From positions 1 through 21,481 of the forward strand of contig NZ_JABBOU010000113.1 in assembly GCF_018853465.1 (NCBI RefSeq): a DNA stretch of 21,481 nt. The letters run 5' to 3'. The translations under genes were made by a program, and so were the position numbers. The DNA is from Acidithiobacillus montserratensis (GTDB lineage: Bacteria > Pseudomonadota > Gammaproteobacteria > Acidithiobacillales > Acidithiobacillaceae). The notes beneath the pieces are model-generated. The model ran no database searches and was not told where the DNA came from. It saw only the letters and a list, made by a program, of their open reading frames with translations. Shown here one piece after another: positions 16,302 through 21,481 of this stretch (positions are counted from its first letter, which is position 1; each line of letters begins with the position of its first letter).

Positions 16302-18044
16302 CTACATTTGCTCCGGCGCCGAGACACCCAGCAGGCGCAGGCCATTGGCAATAGTCTGGGCAACCCCCTTGCAGAGAATCAACCGGGCATGGCGCAAAGG
16401 GGTTTCCTCCACAAGAATTCTCGTCGAGTTGTAATAGGTGTGAAATGAGGCTGCCAAGTCCCGTAAATAAAAGGCGATCTGATGCGGTTCGCGTTCCCGG
16501 GCGGCACTTTGTACTACTTCCGGAAAGCGCCAGAGTGCATCCATGAGCGCCAGTTCGCGGGGATCCTGGAGACATTCCAGGTCAGCTTCATGGTCTACGG
16601 GCAGGGTCAAACCCTTTTCGGCAGCCTGACGGAGCATGGAATAGACCCGGGCATGGGCGTACTGGATATAAAATACGGGATTCTCTTCCGAGTGCTTCTT
16701 GGCCAGATTGAGATCAAAGTCGAGATGCTGGTCGGCACGCCGCAGTACATAGAAAAAGCGGGCGGCATCATTGCCGACTTCCTCGCGCAGCTCGCGCAAG
16801 GTAACGAATTCGCCGGCGCGGGTGGACATGGAGACTTTTTCCGTGCCGCGATACAAAATGGCAAACTGTACCAGCACCACTTCCAGCTGGTCGTCATTCA
16901 GACCCAAAGCCTGCAGTGCCGCCTTGACCCGGGGGACATAGCCGTGATGGTCTGCACCCCACATATCGATGACCCGGGTAAAGCCCCGGGCAAATTTTTC
17001 GGCATGGTAGGCGATGTCAGAGGCAAAATAGGTGTAAGCCCCGTTTTCGCGGCGAATGACCCGGTCCTTGTCATCGCTAAAAGCCGTGGATTTGAACCAG
17101 AGCGCACCTTCCTGCAGATAGCAGTGACCCGCCGACTCCAGTGCGGCTACAGCCCGGTCAACGGCTCCGGAATCCACCAGTTGCCGTTCGGAATACCAGT
17201 TTTGATAATGCACCCCGAACTGTTCCAGATCCGCACGGATGTCGCTGAGAATGCTGTCCAGCCCGGCGCTGTGCAGGATCTGGTAATCGTCCTTACCCAG
17301 ACGTTCTTTCAGGTGTGCGATCAGGGCGTCTATGGCCGCATCCGGGTCTTCCAGAGCGGGTAGGTCGGGCATTCCGCTGCGGGCATGTTGCAGCGCTTCG
17401 CCCACCTTTGCACGGAGTTCAGCCGCAATTTCGCGTACATAATCGCCCCGGTAACTGTTGTCGGGGAAAGCCCAGGGCAACAGACCTGCTGCTTCGAGGT
17501 AGCGCATGAAGACACTGGCGGCGAGAATGTCCATTTGCCGGCCGGCGTCATTCACATAATATTCACAAAAAACGTCATAACCATTGAAGCGCAGAATATT
17601 GGCGAGGCTCGCGCCGTAGGCGGCACCCCGACCATGACCTACATGCAGTGGACCGGTAGGATTAGCGGAAACAAACTCCAGTTGCAGTTTTTGCTGCCTG
17701 CCCTGCTGGTTGGCTCCGAACTGATTTTTCTCGGTCTGGATTTTGGCGATGACCCCGTGGAAGGCGGCAGGAGCCAGGAAGAAGTTGATGAAGCCGGGTC
17801 CGGCAATTTCCGTGCGCACGATCCAGTCACTGGCAGGAAGGGCTGCGATGATGGCTGTGGCCAGATCCCGGGGTTTGCGCCCGGCCTTTTTGGCCAGCAG
17901 CAGAGCGACATTGCTGGCCAGATCGCCGTGTTCCTGCTGTTTGGGGCGATCCAGTTCGAGATTTTCCGGAATCTCCGGAATGATCCCCTCACGCCGAAGG
18001 TTTTCGAGAGCCGCTTGCAGGGGCTGGAGAACAAATGCTTTCAC
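16302..18044 (-). CDS. argS: Arginyl-tRNA synthetase
   Basis: This is a 580 aa class I aminoacyl-tRNA synthetase that charges tRNA-Arg. Order of domains: the ArgS-specific N-terminal Add-1 domain (1-110), the catalytic Rossmann fold with HIGH motif HVGH (134-137) in the context [15 protein letters not shown], a degenerate KMSKS-type loop [11 protein letters not shown] (403-413), and the DALR anticodon-binding C-terminus ending [11 protein letters not shown]. The start is GTG 18044, preceded by TAAGGT about 9 bases upstream. Length is normal. It is divergent from mscS, and its promoter should be within 18045-18115. It is followed by the SPOR-domain gene. Confidence 0.97.
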   Translation of the reverse strand: MKAFVLQPLQAALENLRREGIIPEIPENLELDRPKQQEHGDLASNVALLLAKKAGRKPRDLATAIIAALPASDWIVRTEIAGPGFINFFLAPAAFHGVIAKIQTEKNQFGANQQGRQQKLQLEFVSANPTGPLHVGHGRGAAYGASLANILRFNGYDVFCEYYVNDAGRQMDILAASVFMRYLEAAGLLPWAFPDNSYRGDYVREIAAELRAKVGEALQHARSGMPDLPALEDPDAAIDALIAHLKERLGKDDYQILHSAGLDSILSDIRADLEQFGVHYQNWYSERQLVDSGAVDRAVAALESAGHCYLQEGALWFKSTAFSDDKDRVIRRENGAYTYFASDIAYHAEKFARGFTRVIDMWGADHHGYVPRVKAALQALGLNDDQLEVVLVQFAILYRGTEKVSMSTRAGEFVTLRELREEVGNDAARFFYVLRRADQHLDFDLNLAKKHSEENPVFYIQYAHARVYSMLRQAAEKGLTLPVDHEADLECLQDPRELALMDALWRFPEVVQSAAREREPHQIAFYLRDLAASFHTYYNSTRILVEETPLRHARLILCKGVAQTIANGLRLLGVSAPEQM

Positions 18045-18115
18045 GGGGCTACCTTATCCAGTCAATTTTTGCTTTAGTGTAACTGATGTGGACGCTTTAC
18101 GGCAGGGGTTGTTGT

Positions 18116-18190
18116 ATGTTTGTCACTTTGGCAGTGGATGACTTCGCCAGAGACTGGCGCATGATGGAGGGAGTGGATAACGATGCATGA
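18116..18190 (+). CDS. Short upstream ORF (24 codons) overlapping the mscS start
   Basis: ATG 18116 is preceded by AGGGG at 18104-18108 with 7 bases spacing, a better ribosome binding site than that of mscS itself. The frame encodes MFVTLAVDDFARDWRMMEGV plus four residues and stops at TGA 18188-18190, inside the mscS start (ATGCATGA). The overlap suggests a leader peptide that couples translation into mscS. It could also be chance; there is no homology I recognise. Confidence 0.35.
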   Translation: MFVTLAVDDFARDWRMMEGVDNDA

Positions 18191-19097
18191 TTATTGGGGA
18201 GCGTTCTGGCGCTGGTTCACCACGCCCTGGCATTTACCGGGCAATATCCTGATTCAGCCTCTGGGGATTGTCGAGTTTGTACTGATTCTGGTGTTTCTCT
18301 GGTGGGGGGCTATCTGGTTGCGGCGGCTGACCCGCAGAACCCTGACCCGCAGTCTGGGCGCCGCGACGGCTTACGCCATCTCGCGGCTGACCTATTATGT
18401 GGTTATTGCCCTGGGAATTCTCATCGCCCTGCAGACAGTCGGGGTCAATCTCAGCAGCTTGAGCATTCTCGGCGGTGTGGTCGGTGTGGGCCTCGGTTTT
18501 GGCTTGCAGAATATATTCAGCAACTTTGCTTCCGGACTGATTCTGCTCTTTGAACACAGTATCAAAGTGGGAGATTACATCCAGATCAAGGAAAACGGTC
18601 TGCACGGTGAAGTCAAAAGACTCAGTGTTCGCTATACCCAGGTCATGACCAATGATCACGTCGATATTCTGGTGCCCAATTCCCAGTTCGTGAATGGCGA
18701 AGTCATCAACTGGAGCCTCGATGATCCGGTCATGCGCGTACACATTCCCTTTCGGGTTCCCTATGGTACCGATCGGGAAAAACTCCGGGAGCTGGTGGTG
18801 AATACCGCACTGGCCCAGCCATTATGCGTAAAAAATGACCGCTATCCGCCCTCTCTCTGGATCAATGCCTTTGGGGAGGCAGGATACGAATGCGATATGA
18901 TTGTCTGGGTGGACAAGGAAGGTCTGATGCGACCGGGCAGTACCCGAGCAACCTTTAACTGGGCATTGGCAGAAGCCCTGGATAAAGCCGGTATCGAAAT
19001 TCCCCGTCCCCGTCAGGAGGTGGTGCTGGCTCCCGCGGCAGCTTCAGCTTTTGCCGAGGCTGCAAAACCGCTTTCTTCCTCTTCTTCTGCGACGTAG
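18183..19097 (+). CDS. MscS-family mechanosensitive channel
   Basis: This is a 304 aa inner-membrane protein that opens under membrane tension to release osmolytes. Three membrane helices are visible at about 27-46, 66-85 and 92-125. The third is the Gly/Ala-rich pore helix (GGVVGVGLGFGLQNIFSNFASG). The beta domain follows (KVGDYIQIKENGLHGEVKRL; VPNSQFVNGEVINWS), then a cytoplasmic alpha/beta domain. The last 25 residues are Ala/Ser-rich and encoded opposite the tail of the MFS gene (85-base convergent overlap). The ATG at 18183 has GGAGG 12 bases upstream, rather far, so coupling to the 24-codon ORF may help initiation. Confidence 0.92.
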   Translation: MHDYWGAFWRWFTTPWHLPGNILIQPLGIVEFVLILVFLWWGAIWLRRLTRRTLTRSLGAATAYAISRLTYYVVIALGILIALQTVGVNLSSLSILGGVVGVGLGFGLQNIFSNFASGLILLFEHSIKVGDYIQIKENGLHGEVKRLSVRYTQVMTNDHVDILVPNSQFVNGEVINWSLDDPVMRVHIPFRVPYGTDREKLRELVVNTALAQPLCVKNDRYPPSLWINAFGEAGYECDMIVWVDKEGLMRPGSTRATFNWALAEALDKAGIEIPRPRQEVVLAPAAASAFAEAAKPLSSSSSAT

Positions 19098-20590
19098 TTG
19101 CCAGGTCCTGTGGCGTTCTGCAGACGGCTCGGAGGTGTGATGAAGAAGTAGGCAATGAAGGCTGCCCCCAGACAAATCCACATGGACAGGCGCAGCAGAT
19201 TGTCCATGCTCAGGGTATCCGCCTTGACCAGGATCAGATGCTGCAGGGTCGCGGGTGAAAAATCAAAAACGCCGTGGAAACGACTGATCTGCCCGCGCAA
19301 ATGATCCGCGGCCATGGCGCTGTAGCGGCTCCAATAGACACTCAGCAGGCTGACACCGATATTGGCGCTGAACACCCGGATGAAATTGCTGGTGGTTGCG
19401 GCAGAGGGGATTTCTGCGCTGTTCAATCCAGAGAGGATGATGAGGGTCAAGGGTACGAAGAGCATGCCGACGCCAATGCCAATCAGCAGAATGGGGATAA
19501 ACAGATCTGAGAGGCTGCTCATGGGGCTGAGATAAGCGTGCCCATAGGCAAAGGCAAAAATCAGGAAACATAAGCTGGCCAGGCGGCGCAAGCCCAGCAA
19601 TCCCCGGAGTCGATCCATAAGGGTGGACAGAGGAATGGCGCCAAGGCCGATGGGGAAAAGCACCAGGCTGGCCCAGAAGCCGTTGAATCCCAGATCTTCC
19701 TCAGCCCAGAGCGGTAGAATCGAGGCCCAACCCATGAACATGGCCCAACCCAGGCAGAGCAGCAGCAGTCCCAGCCAATAGTTGCGCCGCTTGAGAAAAT
19801 GGATTTCCAGCAAGGGGTGAGCGGTTTCACTCTCCCGCCAGGCAAAGAGGATGAAAAACACCAGAGCGAGCAGGGTCATTTTCAGAATGAAAGAGGAATG
19901 CCACCAGCCATATTCTTCCCCTTGATCGAGGACGATCTGCAGGCTCATCAGCCCCCCGTATAGCAGCCCGAATCCCCAGCCGTCAAAGGGTGGCAGGTTT
20001 TTTTGTCCCGCATCTTTGGCATCCCTGGGAATCCCATTGCTGCCGAGAAAGAAAGCCAGTATCCAGAATGGCAGAGAGAGCAGGAAAATGCTGCGATATC
20101 CCAATTCCGTGGCCAGCAATCCGCCCAGTGCCGGCCCGAAGAAAAAGGGCATGAGCATGGCATTACTCCAGAATACGGTCACCAGGCCATGATGGCGCTC
20201 CGGACTGTGGCGTAAAAACAGGCTTTGACTGAGGGGCACCAGCAGCCCGGCGGCAATGCCTTCCAGGGCCCGGGAAAGGAGCATGATCCAGAGATTGCTG
20301 GTGGTTGCGCTGATGAGGGTGCCGAGGGTGGCGACTATGACCGCCGCCTGAAAGACGCGGCGCATACCGAAGCGTTGCGTGGTCCAGGGCATGAGCGTAA
20401 TCCCCAGGGACCAGTGGACAATAAAGTAGGTCAGGGTCCACAAAGCGTGATTGTTACTGGTGGACAGTCCTCCCGCGATATAGGGAAAAATGCCTTGCAC
20501 CGAGGCGCCATCAAAGGAGCCCATGGCCAGGGCCAGGGCCACTCCGGCAAACAGCGGCCAGGTTCTGGACAATGGCTGGATGCTCTGCAT
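19013..20590 (-). CDS. MFS transporter, DHA2 (EmrB/QacA-like) drug-efflux family
   Basis: This is a 525 aa protein with about 14 hydrophobic helices. Characteristic stretches are the N-terminal GSFDGASVQGIFPYIAGGL, the motif A-like loop TQRFGMRRVF and motif C-like LMPFFFGPALGGLLA. It fits proton-driven efflux pumps of the DHA2 group. The typical partner genes (membrane-fusion and outer-membrane proteins) are not next to it here. ATG 20590 has GGAGG 6 bases upstream. The C-terminal 40 residues (polyGlu then Ala-rich) are cytoplasmic and overlap the 3' end of mscS on the other strand. It is divergent from a LysR regulator gene, which probably controls it. The substrate is not predictable. Confidence 0.9.
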   Translation of the reverse strand: MQSIQPLSRTWPLFAGVALALAMGSFDGASVQGIFPYIAGGLSTSNNHALWTLTYFIVHWSLGITLMPWTTQRFGMRRVFQAAVIVATLGTLISATTSNLWIMLLSRALEGIAAGLLVPLSQSLFLRHSPERHHGLVTVFWSNAMLMPFFFGPALGGLLATELGYRSIFLLSLPFWILAFFLGSNGIPRDAKDAGQKNLPPFDGWGFGLLYGGLMSLQIVLDQGEEYGWWHSSFILKMTLLALVFFILFAWRESETAHPLLEIHFLKRRNYWLGLLLLCLGWAMFMGWASILPLWAEEDLGFNGFWASLVLFPIGLGAIPLSTLMDRLRGLLGLRRLASLCFLIFAFAYGHAYLSPMSSLSDLFIPILLIGIGVGMLFVPLTLIILSGLNSAEIPSAATTSNFIRVFSANIGVSLLSVYWSRYSAMAADHLRGQISRFHGVFDFSPATLQHLILVKADTLSMDNLLRLSMWICLGAAFIAYFFITPPSRLQNATGPGNYVAEEEEESGFAASAKAEAAAGASTTS

Positions 20591-20681
20591 CAGATGCCTC
20601 CCTGTAAATTTGCCCTACTCTAGCGCTGCTACTAATATACAACCAATAGATTGATTTACTCTCATTCATCGGAAAATCCAA
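20591..20681. promoter_or_regulatory. Divergent control region between MFS pump and LysR gene
   Basis: This 91-base AT-rich gap separates divergent start codons, the usual place for a LysR-type binding site. It contains the small dyad CAAT (20644-20647) and ATTG (20650-20653) around AG. I cannot define promoter boxes with confidence. Confidence 0.4.
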
Positions 20682-21481
20682 TTGAAAATTCACGCCGAAG
20701 AATTGTTGACCTTTCTGGCGGTGGCTGAAGCAGGAGGGGTGGGACGCGGAGCCCGCCACCTGCAACGCAGCCAGCCCGCTGTCTCCGAACGGTTGCGGGC
20801 CTTGCAGCTGACTTTGGGGGAACCCCTTTACCAGCGGAGTGGGCGCAGTATCAAACTGACCGCCGCCGGAGAATCTCTGTTGCCTTATGCCCGGCGTCTG
20901 CGAGAAAACCTGGCAGAGGTGGAAAGCTGGTCGGCGCGCCGCCAGAATCTGCAGGAAGGCAGTTTGCGCATTGCGGCCACCAATACCGTCGCCAACTATT
21001 TTCTGATGGAGCATCTGGCCCGTTTCCGCAGTAGCTACCCGAGCATCCAGCTGCAATTGAAAACCGGCCCGCTGCCGGACAATCTTGCTTTGGGTAGTTG
21101 GGATTTACTGTTTACCGAAGAACAGATTGCTGCAGACCATCTACCCCAGCACATGGAACAGGAAGCCTGGCGGGAGGATGAACTGGTGGCGATCTTGCCC
21201 CGGAATCATCCCTGGGTACAAGAAGGGCGCCAATCGGCACGTTGGGAGGAGATTCTGCAGCAACCAGTTGTCTGGCGGGAAGCTCACTCCGGGATTCGCC
21301 GTCGGGTGGAGGCGGCTATTGCCCATGCCGGACTTTGTGCACGCTGCAGTGTAGAGGTGACGGGCGTCGAAGCGTTGCGCGATGCTGTCGCGGCGGGCCT
21401 GGGTATTGGCTTTGCTTCGGTGGAGGCGCTGGACAAGGTACGCTGGCCGTTAGCATCCTTACGTCTGGAACCCCCGGGGCG
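20682..21481 (+). CDS. LysR-family transcriptional regulator (partial, runs off the window)
   Basis: An open frame begins at TTG 20682 and continues past the window end, giving at least 266 residues of a normal 290-310. An in-frame stop lies at 20652-20654, so the start is confined to a short span; TTG is the best available codon, although the ribosome binding site is weak. The N-terminus is a LysR winged helix-turn-helix (ELLTFLAVAEAGGVGRGARH, then RSQPAVSERLRALQ, LTAAGESLLPYARRL). The effector-binding domain starts near GSLRIAATNTVANYF and reaches AAGLGIGFASVEAL. It is divergent from the DHA2 efflux pump, so control of that pump is likely. The inducer is unknown. Confidence 0.9.
   Translation, partial: MKIHAEELLTFLAVAEAGGVGRGARHLQRSQPAVSERLRALQLTLGEPLYQRSGRSIKLTAAGESLLPYARRLRENLAEVESWSARRQNLQEGSLRIAATNTVANYFLMEHLARFRSSYPSIQLQLKTGPLPDNLALGSWDLLFTEEQIAADHLPQHMEQEAWREDELVAILPRNHPWVQEGRQSARWEEILQQPVVWREAHSGIRRRVEAAIAHAGLCARCSVEVTGVEALRDAVAAGLGIGFASVEALDKVRWPLASLRLEPPG

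Noticed and set aside
16482..17363. 293 aa + strand ORF inside argS
   Set aside because: Antisense to a textbook argS; its sequence has no domain features.
1..21481. CRISPR array, rRNA or tRNA genes
   Set aside because: I saw no regularly spaced direct repeats and no tRNA-like cloverleaf with CCA, including near the recombinase genes where a tRNA target might be expected.

Overview
The window reads as a mobile, defence-rich island inserted beside an ordinary chromosomal block of a Gram-negative proteobacterium. The right block holds rsmA, a YbjN-like gene, a SPOR-domain gene, argS, mscS, a DHA2 transporter and a LysR regulator, with moderate-to-high GC and convergent overlapping genes. It looks most like the Acidithiobacillus group or a neighbouring beta/gamma lineage. 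That assignment is a guess from protein flavour and has not been tested.

Left cargo (1-8287, + strand). The first module is a degraded type III restriction-modification locus. The mod gene has lost its 5' part: the FxGxG SAM-binding motif remains but DPPY is missing. The res gene is split by a 2-base slip near 2016. Next come a HEPN-fold (DUF4145-like) protein with an Rx4H motif and, 24 bases later, a DUF4238-like protein. After about 500 bases of decayed sequence there is an AT-rich two-gene operon with GTGA overlap. It encodes a membrane-anchored response-regulator receiver and a soluble histidine-kinase-like ATPase.

Mobility module (8288-13489, - strand). Four tightly packed genes encode three tyrosine recombinases (422, 501 and 669 aa) and a small coiled-coil protein (142 aa). 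The layout resembles gamma-mobile-trio (GmtY/GmtZ/GmtX) and Tn554 TnpA/B/C modules, with cargo lying downstream of the small gene. Between the first recombinase start and the 3' end of the flanking HNH gene lie two nested perfect inverted repeats. They could be the recombination core, the operator of the recombinase operon, or both.

Right flank (13573-21481). This holds an HNH endonuclease (-), rsmA and the YbjN-like gene (+, ATGA overlap), a SPOR-domain protein and argS (-, argS first), mscS (+) with a short upstream ORF, a DHA2 efflux pump (-) and a divergent, truncated LysR regulator (+).

The most interesting parts are the membrane receiver/kinase pair, the HEPN/DUF4238 pair, and the palindromic site at the island edge. 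All three sit in the kind of island known to collect anti-phage systems, but no function is proven by the sequence.
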